The notes under the pieces were generated by a model, which saw only the letters and a list, made by a program, of their open reading frames with translations, was not told the origin of the DNA and did no database searches. 64,000 nt of DNA from Bryum argenteum. Taxonomy: Eukaryota > Streptophyta > Bryopsida > Bryales > Bryaceae. Of this stretch, positions 43,502-56,369 are shown piece by piece. The stretch covers positions 2,753,263-2,817,262 of the forward strand of contig CM073330.1 of assembly GCA_037043015.1 (NCBI GenBank). Reading direction: 5' to 3'. How positions within the stretch are numbered: the stretch's first letter is position 1; each line of letters opens with the position of its first letter. The translations under genes and the position numbers were made by a program.

Positions 43502-46500
43502 ATGTCATTGCAAGCCTTCAAAGAGTCACTCCAGACATCCAGAGCTCGCGAGAAAACTCATACAGTAACATCGAAGCCCATTGAATCTTCGCCTGCTCGA
43601 GAGCCTCCAAAATCAAGCCTCCAAGATCAATTTGCAGCCTTTAATCGTTTCCTGAAACCAAGCTATCAATCCTCACAAGATGGTGATCAGGAAGGTTCCC
43701 GAACAAAAGAAGGTTCCCGAACAAAGAGGTCGTTCTCGGTGGACTTGGGGTTGCAGAAGTGCACCGAGGATGCAGCAAACCTCGAGGATGAAGAGCGAAT
43801 GCGGAAACGCAGGAAGGTGGATGATTCTCTTGAGCCCGTAAAGGAGGAGGATGATTACGAGCCTGTGAAGGAGGAGGGTGATGTACCGCTCCAGGATAGT
43901 GAAGCTGGATTGTTCATACATTCGGAGAGAGAAGGTCCTTATGAGCCTTTGGTGCTCTCTTCCGCCTCCTCCTCCTCTAGCGATGGCCGGGTTGTGCAGG
44001 TGCCTGCTTCTATCAATTCTCGCCTTCTCCCTCACCAGCGTGATGGCGTGCAGTTTCTCTACAGTCTCTACAGAGAGAACAGGGGTGGAATCCTCGGAGA
44101 CGACATGTAAGTACCGGTGTACTAGCCTTTTATTAAATTTGATGATTGTTCTCCCATTGAAGGCCACTACAGTAGCTATGGAGAATTCACTTCACGATTT
44201 CAAACTTTATCGAAGTAAGGGTTAGTATGAAGGGAATCTCAGAACAAGTTGAATTGTTTGTGAGTCAGTTGATAACTTTAGGTTAGGAATCTCCTATGCA
44301 ACCATGCGAAGTGAGAAACCACTACTGACGGTATCATAGTGCCGTTCCTTTGCACTAGATTGCTACTTTCAACGCCTTACCGAGTATTTGAGACCGGATT
44401 ATGTCCCTTATGGTTTGATATCGTGTAATGTTGACAGGGGCTTGGGCAAAACAATTCAGACTATTGCCTTCATCGCTGCGCTATTGGACCGAGAGTGTGA
44501 GGTTGGGGCTTTGAGTTCTGTGCGAAGTGGTGCTGCTGCTAACAAAGGGACAGTTGTTCTTCCTTCGAAGGTGTTTCTCATATTGTGCCCCACCTCCGTG
44601 CTACAAAATTGGGAACAGGAGTTTCAAGCATGGGGATCGTTCCGGGTGGGTATATATCATGGAGTTAACAGGGACGCCATTTTGGATAAAGTCCACGCCC
44701 ATGAATTGGAGGTCCGTGAATCACTCTCCCAAGCTTTCCAAGTACTTTAGGAGTGTGAATATTGAAGTTTGTGTGATTATTTTAGGCACAAGAGTCTCAC
44801 CGGTTTTTTGCATAGTGTAATATTATTCTGATTCTATATTACAATGTTTTCAAAACTTATGGGCAATGGTCATTTTGGCTTGTTTTTTGTCTGCAAGGAT
44901 TTTGAGTCGATGTGCATGGGTGCAGGTGGTATTGACAAGCCATGATATGTTTCGCCTCAATTTGACAGCCCTCTGCAACATCAAGTGGGACTGTGTGATA
45001 GTAGACGAAGCTCACCGGCTGAAGAACGATAAGTCTCAGCTCTACAAGGCGTGCATTCAAATGAAGACAAAGCGGCGCTATGGACTAACCGGAACGATCA
45101 TGCAAAACAACTACAATGAAATGTTTAACGTTTTCGATTGGGCAGCTCCTGGTAGTCTGGGTCCGCGTGAGCATTTTAAGGAGTATTACGGAGAGCCTCT
45201 GAAACAAGGTCAACGTATAAGCGCACCAGAACGGTTTGTAAAAATTGCTGAGGAGCGAAAGCAACATTTGGTAAGAGCTTAAGTCCGTTTCTTTAAGGTT
45301 ATTGGTCTCTGCATTTTAAACAAATTCACCCTCTATTTAAACTACTCATTATTGTTTTCTCTTTCTTGTTTGCCTTCTTGTTGTTTCCTGGTCGTTCAAG
45401 GAATCCATTTCCTTTCATGGAAGTTGCAGTTGTAACATACTTGTAATTCATAATTCACCTAAGCACATGTAACATTCCATAACTGCAAGTATGTTGTAAC
45501 ACTAGATTTATGCCTGGTCGGCCAGTTATCGCATTTCCTTCTATGAAAGTTGCAGTTGTAACGTACTTTCAATTACACTGTTGCATTATTGAAACTCTAG
45601 ACTGATACTTGGTCGGCCAGTTGATTCACTTCCTTTCATGAAAGGTGCAGTTTTGGCATACTTTCATTTACACTGTTTCAAAGTTGTTTAGCCGATTTGT
45701 TATTGTTATGTCCTCTTTTGCAGGTGAAGGTTCTCAGTCGGCATCTACTTCGTCGAACGAAAGAAGGAACTATAGGGCATCTGATGCGAGGCAAAGCCGA
45801 CAACGTAGTGTTTTGTAAGATGAGTGATGTGCAGACTCGAGTGTACAGACGTCTACTTCGAAGTCCCGATTTCCAGCTTCTTATAAGCAAAGATTTACCC
45901 TGTTCCTGCGGCAGTCACTTAACTCGTGTGGAGTGTTGCCATCGGACAGCTCCGGATGGTGTCATTTGGTCCTACTTGCATCAGGATGACCCTGATGGCT
46001 GTGATTGGTGCCCTTTTTGCATCGTTCTCCCATGCTTGACTAAGCTGCAACAGGTATGCTATAAATCTCCAATGTATGAGCCTCTATGGTGGAATTTTAC
46101 AATGATTTCATTCTCAATCTTAAATGTATCCAGTAGCTTATGTTCTGTATTCAAAGCACTGAAAATTGAACTGAAAATTGAACTTCGTGTTCGTGATAAT
46201 TTTTTTTTTCTGGTTTTCGTAAGAAGTTCTTAATTCAGCTTTTGTTATATAAAGTGTGCCAACGTTTTACTTTCGACCCTTAAGGCTCCTGTGTATATTA
46301 TCATTAAACATAGAAACCATTGAAGGAACAAGTAATATGGTACCTGGGTAACTTTCAAGGTTCTTTATCATCCCTTAATACTTGATGATTTGATGTCCTA
46401 CTCATTGGAACATTAGAATGTGGCGGTGTGCTAATATTGACTACTGCTGTAGTCTACTCTTTAATAGTCCTGTATTCTCAGTTGATGTATCTATTTTAAC

Positions 46501-48293
46501 ATTCTGAATTTAGGCTCATGAGAGTTGCCTGTATTAAAGTTCGGTATGTGTGACTGCTGTGAAGGTGAGTAATCATTTGGAGTTGATGAAACCAAGTTCA
46601 AAGGATGACCCAGAAAAGCAGAAAAGGGATGAACAATTTGCTACAGCTGCACTTGGCGAGGATGCAGTATTGGTAGGCGGGGTACAGCAGGATGAGAGCT
46701 TCATGGGATTGAGTGATGCTCAACATTGTGGCAAAATGCGAGCACTGGAAAAATTATTGGCAACCTGGCTTGCAAAAGGAGACAAAGTTCTCCTCTTCAG
46801 CTACTCCGTGAAGTGAGCTCATTTTCCATTTTTCATTGCTTCCCCTGTAGTGAAAGTGTATAGATTGACATTAATGCTCTTTTTGCAGGATGTTGGATAT
46901 TCTGGATAGGTTTATGGTACGAAAAGCTTATAGCTTCTGTCGCCTCGATGGATCCACTCCAATGGGTTTGCGTCAGACCCTTGTGGATGAATTCAACAAC
47001 AGCCCCAGTAAGCAGGTAAAATATCGTGCTCTTTCTTGGTTTCTTCGTTCAATAATTCTTCGAGTTTATCGTTGGTAACAGTCTTATTGTTTGGATCCAG
47101 GTGTTTTTGATCTCTACCCGGGCAGGTGGCTTAGGACTCAACCTTGTGAGTGCCAACAGGGTGGTGATTTTCGACCCCAATTGGAACCCTGCTCAGGATC
47201 TGCAAGCGCAGGATCGAACCTTCCGATATGGGCAACGAAGGCACGTTACAGTCTACAGACTACTAGCTGCAGGATCAATCGAGGAGCTTGTTTACTCTCG
47301 TCAGATTTATAAGCAGCAGCTTTTTAACATCGGTGTGAATGGTACTTTTGAGAAGCGGTATTTCGAAGGCGTCCAGGTAAGCAAAAATCTCTTTCTTTCT
47401 CATGCAGATACTAAATTATCATCCTCTTCTTATCTGTAGAGTGCACTATCTCATGATTACACTACTTGATTGCACAATGTGACTGGCTTCTGTGTGTGCA
47501 GGACTCAAAAATCCATAAGGGTGAGCTTTTCGGTATCAGTAATCTGTTTCGGGATCTCTCGAAAACTGTTTTTACAAGCGACATAATCGAGAAGCACGAT
47601 GAGAGAATTACAGGCATCCACCGAAGTAGCTCAGAGTCCGGCAGCAAACCCATTGTACGAATAGAAGAAGCTGATTTTGAAGATATTAGTAAGAGTTCAA
47701 GAGAGGAACTCGAAGACGACATTGAGGATAGTGCGGCAACGGAAGTGATGAGTGACAGTGGAGATGAGATCGAGAACTCCGAAAGCGAGTATGACCATCT
47801 GCTGAAAGATGCGGGTAAGCAGCTCGGACTATCATCTACTAATCTCAGCATCTGCATGCTTTCAGTTCTCAAACTCCTTCGGCATCTTCAATCAAATCCT
47901 GTTTCTGACCGGGCTCTGATGATTTCATTGAATGGGTTGTTGTTTCAATTCTCTCTTGCAGGTGTGCTGTATACTCATCGGAATGAGGAAGTGGTAGGAG
48001 TGCCGAAGACTCAGAAGGTTTCGAAGACGAAAGTGCAGCAGAGTTCAGACAAGGCTTCGAGCTCTCAAGTTGTTAATCAGCAACAGAAACGGAAAGTGGC
48101 CTCAAGCTCTCGAGATACTAATCAGCAACAGAACGATGAAGTGCACAGAATGGGAGTGGAGCCGAGTAGCAAACAACAGGAAGCAGAGGCGTCAGAAGAT
48201 CACAAGTATGGGGAGATGGATGCCATGTCCAAATGGCTTTTGGCTGCAAGCGGTTTCTCCTCTGAACTTATTGACAGTTTGAGTCACATGTAA
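43502..48293 (+). CDS. SWI2/SNF2 helicase, plant SWITCH2 / ERCC6L2 group
   Basis: ATP-dependent DNA translocase of the Rad54/CSB-related Snf2 group, probably nuclear, in DNA repair or chromatin work. Exons: 43502-44106, 44438-44711, 44926-45270, 45724-46053, 46565-46812, 46889-47015, 47101-47376, 47502-47814 and 47962-48293, giving 949 aa in frame. The start MSLQAFKESL matches the family N-terminus. Motifs: LLPHQRDGVQFLY, Walker A GDDMGLGKT (about 198-206), DEAH (320-323), GLTGTIMQN, STRAGGLGLN and QAQDRTFRYGQ. A Cys cluster (PCSCG, ECC, CDWCPFC) between the helicase lobes, about residues 467-510, is characteristic of this subgroup. The N-terminus has a KRSFSVDL/RKRRKVDD basic stretch. The C-terminal tail ends KWLLAASGFSSELIDSL. 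Confidence 0.95.
45400..45690. repeat. Intronic imperfect tandem repeat, helicase intron 3
   Basis: TTTCCTTTCATGGAAGTTGCA, TTTCCTTCTATGAAAGTTGCA and TTCCTTTCATGAAAGGTGCA recur at about 45410, 45535 and 45632. GGTCGGCCAGTT repeats between them. Non-coding. Confidence 0.65.
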
Positions 48294-49596
48294 ATTTATG
48301 GTGTCGGAGCAAAATAGAGCATGACATCTGAAGTGTTGAAAGTTTGAGTTGATGTAATTTTTGCTGTAAATTATACCTTCAAAATGTCCTTTTTTGTGCA
48401 ATCTTGAGTATGTTTCCCAAAGTGGCCATATATGGGTGCCATAGGATGGTAGTCTTATATTTAGGATATGAAAATGTGGGTGTATCACAAATTAAAATGT
48501 AGCTGTTATTTGACCCGTAAATTTGTCGGGCCCCAAAAATCCTCGAAACTCACTCTTAAAATGCTAAGTGAGTTATATATTTCAATTCACTCAAGTATGT
48601 AAGATGGGATGTAGGACCCAACTTAAGCATGTATTTGTACGTCCAAAGTTTGAAATTTTTTTTCCCTTGTGGGATGGGATAGTAATGGTTTGAGATCCAA
48701 ACAATCCAAAGTTTGAAATTTGTTTTTTCCCTTGTAGGGTGAGAAAGTAATGTCTTGAGACCCAAACAAACCAACTCTAGAAGCGAATCTGACTTGTGGT
48801 TCTTCAAGATGTAATGTAGATGTGAAATTTCAGATTTTAAGGAATTTTTGAAGTTTTAAAAAAACCCCATCCAAATGAGTGTGAAGACAAAAAGTAAATA
48901 GGTCATTGGACCTTGCCATATTGTTAATGAGGGCACACATTACAAATACCTTGTCTAAAGGAAAAAGTCATCCAATTCACGCTTAGCACTTGCATAGATC
49001 TCAAAACTAATATCAGACACTACTTAAGTCATGAATTATTGTACTTCGTGACCAAAAACAAATACACTATTGAGTTTGAGTTAAGTTCAATCAGAAACGT
49101 CTTGTCTTTTTACAAAGAGTTCAATATTAAAATATACATAGTGCAATTATAACCTCATTATAGAACATTCTCCTAATATAAAATTCAAAGAACAAATAAA
49201 TGTACATCATTCAGTCAATGTGTATCTCCACTTTGCACTGCTCTTTTACCAAATACCATAGATACCAACCGTTCACATAATTAGTGTCTAATTAAAATTA
49301 GTCTCACCCTAATCACCGCTAAACCCGTAGTTGGTGTACGAGTACCGATTTCACCGCAATTCGAGGATCCTATTATCGTCACAAATCACCGGAATTCTTC
49401 AATTCCAAGTTTCGTTTTTCGAATCGCGTGCACAGATTCCTCGTCGGCACAGGATCCTGAATCTCCTTTCTCTTTGAAAAAGAAGAATTTCCGATTCCCG
49501 ATTCTTTGAAGAAATTTTTGCGGTTTCTCAACCCTAGCCAGCTTCATGTTGATTAGATAATACTCGTGGAATCGATTGTTAGTTAGGTTTTAGAAA
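48294..49596. other. Intergenic between helicase and CNNM genes
   Basis: Helicase 3' UTR at the left, CNNM promoter and leader at the right (from about 49.35 kb, less AT-rich). A ~75-bp tandem duplication around CCAAAGTTTGAAATTTGTTT lies at about 48.64-48.78 kb. No gene seen. Confidence 0.6.
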
Positions 49597-52500
49597 ATGG
49601 AGAAATTTACAGCGGCGTTGGTGACGGTGATGGCCGTCTTGCATTCTTGGTTGAAATCCGACGAGCAGCCTGTGGAGGTTGGATCGTTGTGGTGGTGTAT
49701 CTATGGCGGCATTTCGATTTTCCTTGTCTGCTTTGCCGGAATTATGTCTGGATTGACTCTTGGCTTGATGTCGCTTGGACTTATGGACTTGGAAGTCTTG
49801 CAACGGAGTGGCACTCCTATTGAGCAGAAACGAGCAGGTACTTATTCTGGTTCAAATTCATGTTTCTAAAAAAGAAAGAAAAAATTACTTCATTCGGGGG
49901 CCAGAATTGTACTCTCTCTTCAATCGGGGTCTCTCTACTTGCGGCAGGAAACATTCCAATCTTTATTCTTGAATTGTGACAAATTTCGGCTTATGAAGAT
50001 TGAATTTTCGATCTGCGATTGTAGGAAATTAGTTTTCTAGCTAGTAAATTATGGTACGCTCTTAACATTCTACAATGCTAGAGTTCGATTTACAATCAGG
50101 TTCTCATTTTCATAAGCTAGATGTGTCAATGGTGAGTAGGTTGTACCGACAGCAAACTCTTTCCTGTGATATGTAGAGGAAGATTCTATCTTGTGTGTGT
50201 GATATCATTAATAGAGATTGCTTGAGAGGCTAGAAGAAATTATATAATTTTGGCTGAAGCTTCAAGTTTCATGGCATAGAAGATCATTATTTTTACTTCT
50301 GTGGTCGAGTGTTGGGGGTGTCGTTCTGTATACTGTGTCGCGTTGAGGATGCTCTTCGAAGTGTCTTCAAACAGGACACAAGAAACGCGGAATGAAATGT
50401 TTCTGTCGACTACCCTGGAGTTAGGAAGATGTTTGATGGTGTGCCTGTTCTCAGCTGAGAGCTTTAATGTTCTATGTTGCATTGATTGAAAACAGCGGCT
50501 ATAGTACCGGTGGTGACAAAGCAACACCAGCTCCTGGTCACACTACTTCTCTGCAACGCCGTGGCCATGGAGGTATGCGATTTCAAACCTTGTGATTTTA
50601 CATGGCATGATGTTTGGCTTTAGGTCGAAGGAAGTGCTGAAAATGACTTTTTTGTCTGAGTACATTTCTTGTGCTTCAGGAGGATTTTGTATGGGTCGCG
50701 AATGTTATAAAGCTAGGAAGAGGTTAAAGTTGCAACATGTGATTGAACTGGAAAGAATGATGCAGGCGCTTCCGATATTTCTAGACAAGATGTTCAACGA
50801 GGTGGTGGCTGTGCTGCTTTCAGTCACATTCGTACTTGCATTCGGTGAGGTAAGTTCTTGTAGAAGCTTGAATTTCTGTTGTAGTTGCGGTATGTCAGTA
50901 ACTCGAGGTTCATGGTGGTAGTTTTACAACTATTTAGTGTAAATTTAACTAAGGTTTGTTTGTTGTTGTTTTTTTTTTTTTTCTTCTTCATTCAGGTCAT
51001 TCCTCAAGCCATATGCTCTCGATACGGGCTTGCTGTGGGCGCAAACATGGTTTGGCTGGTGAATATACTGATGGTCGTTTGCTGGCCGATTGCATATCCA
51101 ATTAGTCGGGTGAGATTTATTACAAATTTCTTGATTGATTCCTGAAAGTAGCGCTGCATTAGTGTGCATTTTGTGTTCGTGAAGATTCAGATCATTCAGA
51201 AATTCCTGCTGCTAAATTTTCTTACTTACTTGAAGACATTTCTGGATCATCTTGTGCTCATATCGTTTCTTGATTTTGTCTAGTTATTGGACTACCTACT
51301 TGGACATGACGATTCAGCTTTGTTCAGGCGTGCACAACTGAAGGCACTTGTTTCAATTCATGGAAAAGATGTATGACTTCTAACTTCTATGAAGATTGCC
51401 CTTGTTAACATGGATGGCGCAAGATTTGTGTTCTATACTAGAATTTCAGGAGGTTTTGCTGTTATTAGATCACTCAATCTAATTCTTGGAGCCAGTGGCC
51501 ATGTCAGTAGCTTTAAATCTAGTGTGTCTTAATTGACCTCAGCATGCGAACTGGTGCAGTTGTAGGGGCCCTTCCTTGATGTCTACATGGGGTCTACAGT
51601 TTCTCACAATTACCGTCTTTCTTAGTTTGTACTGTACTGTGTATATCTAGGCTGGAGGTTATCTAACCCTTGACGAGACAACAATCATTGCTGGAGCTTT
51701 GGATTTAACTGAGAAGGTAAGCTACATGGAGAATCTGAAAACTTTGTTACACATTATATGAGGTGATGTGCAACTTTTGTAGCTTGTATTGTTGTTATTG
51801 ACACTATTTTGTTCACTTCATCTTCTGTAACTAAAGAGTTGTCTCAAATGTGAGTATGCTGCAGACTGCAGCTGAAGCTATGACTCCAATTCAGTCGACG
51901 TTTTTGTTGGACGTTGACACCAAGTTAGATTGGTTAGGGCTTCATACTGTACTCTTAAGCTTCTGGAATGCATTTCTTGGCCCAACTTGTTTTTCACAAC
52001 TACTAACGTCGGGGCTGCTGACAGGGACGTATTGGGGAGAATCATGGCACGGGGGCACAGCCGTGTACCAGTTTATTCTGGTAGTCCTCAGAACATTGTT
52101 GGGTTGTTGCTGGTGAGTTCTTCTTCACTTTGCAAAGCATCTGAGAGCTGCCTCGTATGTGCAAGCACTTGAAAGTGTAGTCACTGGAGGTGATTGTAGT
52201 CAGTGTAGTCACTGAGGTGATTGTGCAGTCTCGGAGTTGGAGATTGTAAAATCTTTGTAATCCGAAATCGAAGAATGAGTATGGTGCTTCCCATATCCTT
52301 AAAGTATACAATTTGTTTCTTTGTTTTTTATCTAATCTATCCAGTAAATAGACTTGCAGAGTAGTTAATTATTTCGCGCGTGCAGGTGAAGAACCTGCTG
52401 CAAGTTCGTGCCGAGGAGAACACTCCTATCAGTTCTGTTCCCATTCGAAGAATACCCAAGTAAGTTGAGGAGAGGATTTTGTCTTGACCGGTAATGTGGT

Positions 52501-53921
52501 TAGATGTATCAATATGTAGTAAATAAATCTGACGATTCTAATTATATCAAAGAGTATCCGATTATGTTACTATGGCAACAAGAATGACTAGATAATCTCC
52601 TGCTCACATTTAGATCGGTCCAAGTCTTTTTTTTCCAAAGAAGAGGAGAATGCTGAATAGTCTGGAATGATGCTGGAACCAGGGTGCCGGAGAACTTGCC
52701 ACTCTACGACATCTTGAACGAATTCCAAAAAGGAGGTAGCCACATGGCTGCCGTTGTGGCGGTCTCGTCATGGAAGAAGGATTTTTGCAAGCATCATGAT
52801 TCTCCACGAATAGAGGTCAAAAACGAGTACCAAGTGATTGAAGCGGAAGTTGACGAAAGTGATAATCGCGGAGGGGAGCCTAGTAGCAATACAGAGCACG
52901 AGCCCCTGAAAGGCGAAGTTCATCGTGATCGTGTAGATGTCGAGGAAGGCGATGTAATTGGCATCATCACCATGGAGGATGTGATAGAAGAGCTGTTACA
53001 GGTGCCACTTTACTAATACTTCTATATCAAAACATCCTGCATCATTCATCGTTCTGATCTGAATGTTGGTTCTTCAGGAGGAAATTGTGGATGAGACCGA
53101 CGAGTATATAGACGTCCATAAGAGGTGAGGCTCATCATCCGTATCTTGCACACCTGGTATTAGAGACATATAATTTAGATACATTGTTGTTAAGGTCTGT
53201 TTGCACAGAGTAATATATGTGGTGATAGCAAAAGTGCCAGTCATATATTCACTTAAATTCATTCCCAACACTCTCATTACCACCAGTGATACCTCAATGT
53301 GCAAATAGACCCTTGTCTATACAGTACTAGCTGGAACGTACCTTTATTCTTGTTGTAGATCACCCGTTTTCTGCGTCTTATATTCCTTCCATAGCATGAA
53401 GTTACCAAGCACGAGAATAACGTGGGACTGAATATAGGTCTTAGTCTACTGTAGCCAGTCGTTTCCTACAGAATGATGACGTCTTAACATACGACGTACT
53501 ACACTCCTATATGGAATGTGCAAAAGTTTCGTATTAGTCCCTAGTCATGTCTGAGTCATAGTGTCTTCAGTCAAAGATATGCAGCTGATTCTCCTCGTGT
53601 TTTTCTATTCAGGATTCGAGTCGCAGCAGCAGCAGCACAGATGAGCAAAAGTGCTTCACTTAGTCGCCGGGCGTCTGTACCTACTCTTGTAAGTTGAAAT
53701 CACTAAACCCGTTTATCTATCCTTTCTACTGAACATTCATGATCTAAGATTTCCGGTGGGATGCACAGAATTTGGGGCTTTCAAAACAAGCACAGGAGGC
53801 AGTGCAGAAAGGTAGAGTAGATGCCAAAGCGCATACGATTTCAGAGAGACATCACAACAAGAAAAAGGGCCTCAATGAACCATTACTAGGATCTAGTCCT
53901 AAGTCCCCACAAACCTCATAA
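49597..53921 (+). CDS. CNNM-type DUF21/CBS-domain membrane protein
   Basis: Exons: 49597-49837, 50496-50572, 50766-50849, 50996-51109, 51284-51370, 51651-51716, 51865-51932, 52025-52112, 52386-52459, 52683-53001, 53078-53124, 53613-53688 and 53769-53921, giving 497 aa in frame. Residues about 30-175 form the DUF21 domain with four hydrophobic segments and the signature GIMSGLTLGLMSLGLMDLE and VIPQAICSRYGLAVGA. The CBS pair follows (TAAEAMTPIQSTF, LGRIMARGHSRVPVYSG, GIITMEDVIEELLQEEI). A long acidic loop interrupts the second CBS repeat. The C-terminus is basic and disordered. Animal and bacterial relatives are Mg2+ transporters or their regulators; in plants the ion is inferred. Located in a membrane; which one is not shown. 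Confidence 0.94.
53194..53311. mobile_element. Harbinger-like MITE in CNNM intron 11
   Basis: GGTCTGTTTGCACA at the left and TGTGCAAATAGACC at the right are inverted with one mismatch, typical of PIF/Harbinger termini. A clean TTA duplication is not obvious. 118 bp. Confidence 0.55.
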
Positions 53922-54600
53922 GCTTACTACTCCTGTAAGCATGCCAGTTTAGGATGTTCAGATTCTTACATTATTCATGTCGTGGTCCGTGTGAGTTTAT
54001 TTTTCAGTGAGAACTTTACCTTGTCGGGTATAGTTCTACTTCCACTGTTCAGTGTGGAGGAATTTCGGGGTTCAGAATTAGCCCACCCAATCCGGATAAG
54101 CCTAGAATATTATTACAACCCTTGGGTTCTGTCAGGGCCTACCTACTGTTATTGAGAAAAGCGCTTTAGTAGTGATGGATAATACATCACATCCATCAAC
54201 AGCAAAAGGTTCGTGTACTTCCTTGAATCATCGCACGTTTGATTATTCGAGAATAAGAAGTAGCTACTGAAATTTGTACAGCTTCAGTTGAGCAGATTTT
54301 GGCAAGTAAACTAGAAGTTGGTAGGGAAAAGCCCATGTCTGAAGGGTTACAGGCCTTGATAGTTTCATTTTGATTGTCATAGTTAATTGTGATATGTGTG
54401 GTCCTGTAGCCTTTTATGCCTTTTGATGATTCTTCCTACAAAACTTTAATGTGCTACAGTGATGGAATTTAGTAGGCTTGAGTCTTATTCCAGCTCAAAA
54501 GTATTACTATCCACATCTTCTTGAAAATTGTGCTCTTGGCCTTTAGATGAACCTTCAATGTAGGAATGATGAATATTCCATCTGGGAGCCTTTAATAGTG
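53922..54600. other. 3' flank of the CNNM gene
   Basis: 3' UTR and intergenic sequence, no gene seen. Confidence 0.5.
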
Positions 54601-55515
54601 TAATGCCCCCTTTCAGTGCATTTATGATCATTATCTTGGGCGCATTGTTACATGAGCAATTATGTACATGAACAAGGTAGTGTGCTCAATAACCATTCAA
54701 ATTTCAAATTGGTGAGCTCATTGAGGGGTGGCAAAGGCATCGATTTTAGTACATGTGCAAAGTATATTTGGATTTGGACCAATCAAAATCAAACATTTTG
54801 GATTTATCTTGAATCAGTCATGAGTTTTGGAAGTAGAAGTTGTAGGGTATCAGGTATCAAACGTAGTTTAGTCTGAAGTGTGCACCTTGAATACATTGAA
54901 AATTGGAATGGGAAGCTAGAATGTGTCTCTACCTTTGATTGGGTTACTAGACGATTTTTGATGCTTAGCAAACTTCTTATGCCTAACTATGTCACTCACA
55001 ACATCCATGAATCTAAATAAGGCATGACCTCACAGTTTGGATCTTTAATCCTATTATTCTTCACATGCCATTATTGTCAAAGATTGGCCTTTGTATTTGA
55101 ATTTTGGTGTACCTCCATGTGGATAATGAAGCATTTCTCTAGGTTTTACAGGTTACATAAGAATAAAATTGCTTAGACATGTCCCTAGCTCACCCAGGAA
55201 CAAAAAGTTAAAGAGCCTCATATCAAATTTTCTACCAAAAATGGTTTCTTTTGGCTCATGAAACACTTTAAACCCATCTTGCAACTAGGAATACAAATTT
55301 TTTCTCATTTTAAATGTTAAGATCTCACTATGAGTAGGACACTGAACCCAAAATCTGAGGAACTTATATGAAGACAAGTTAGGTACTTGGTCCGACGGTA
55401 ACATACTTAAAAGTAACTCAAAACCTAAACGTTTCCACCTTGCAATGAAAGAGGGTAGTTTGAGGGTTTTTGGGATATTTGAAGCCTTAGAGTATAAGGG
55501 GTCAGGTTGGGAGGA
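54600..55515. repeat. Decayed inverted relative of the 841-bp TTAA MITE
   Basis: AAGAGCCTCATATCAAATTTT, TTTTGGCTCATGAAACAC and TTGCAACTAGGAATACAAA match the complement of 26.70-26.83 kb. ACCTCCATGTGGATAATGAA relates to 26.93 kb. Terminal repeats are eroded, so limits are approximate. Confidence 0.45.
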
Positions 55516-55767
55516 TCAAAAGCGCACATCCCACCATTTGCTAGTGAGGCAGGAATAACTAGTCTCCCCGATGATTATCTAAACTATGACAAGATGCAAA
55601 GCACCTCGGAATGGCTAACAAAGTGCATCAATCAAATCCTAAATCGTGGTTCTTATCACAACCCACCTTCTATTACTTGCCTTATTGAAACCTTATTTGC
55701 AAAAAATCTTAATTATAAACAAGGATAGAAACACAATGTAGGAAAAAAAGTTCAACAAACTTCATCA

Positions 55768-55981
55768 ACTACACTAAATTTGATAATTAGTGTTAGATAT
55801 ACTAATTTACATAAACATGTTATAAGTTTTTACTGTTGTTCAATAATTTTACCCACTATATTGGCCAAGATGGGGTCCTTATATAGTATCAAAATCAATG
55901 CTCTTGGTAATCAAAAGTAAAAACTTATAGCATTTTCAAATCTTATAATAATCTAACACTAATTATCGAATTTAGTGTAGT
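55768..55981. mobile_element. Short foldback element
   Basis: CTACACTAAATTTGATAATT at the left and AATTATCGAATTTAGTGTAG at the right are inverted arms about 30 bp long with an AT-rich centre. The adjacent CAACAAACTTCATCAAC is inverted again at 56.35 kb, tying it to the next foldback. Confidence 0.6.
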
Positions 55982-56369
55982 CTTATAGTAAAACTCAGTG
56001 AGATAAATCCAAGAAAAGTATCTAAAGTTATCGGTAAACATTTTGTTGTATAACATTCAAATAATGGATGCCAATGCCATAAACAAGTCCACGATGAACA
56101 AACACTAGAGGCGCCTTTGTAAACTAATCTGCAAGATTTTCTCGTGATTTAATCTTCTTGGTTTCAAGTACTTCAGCTGTTATGAAAGCATAAGTAAAAC
56201 TTAAACATTTTTGATTAGTATGTTTAGTTCGAACGTTGACTTTTTTATAGCATTGGCATGCGTCAATTGAATCTCATACAACAAGAGGTTAACTACTACA
56301 TTTTGATACCCTTCTCTCAAATTTTCTCGTTGAGTTTTATAATGATAACGAGTTGATGAAGTTTGTTGT

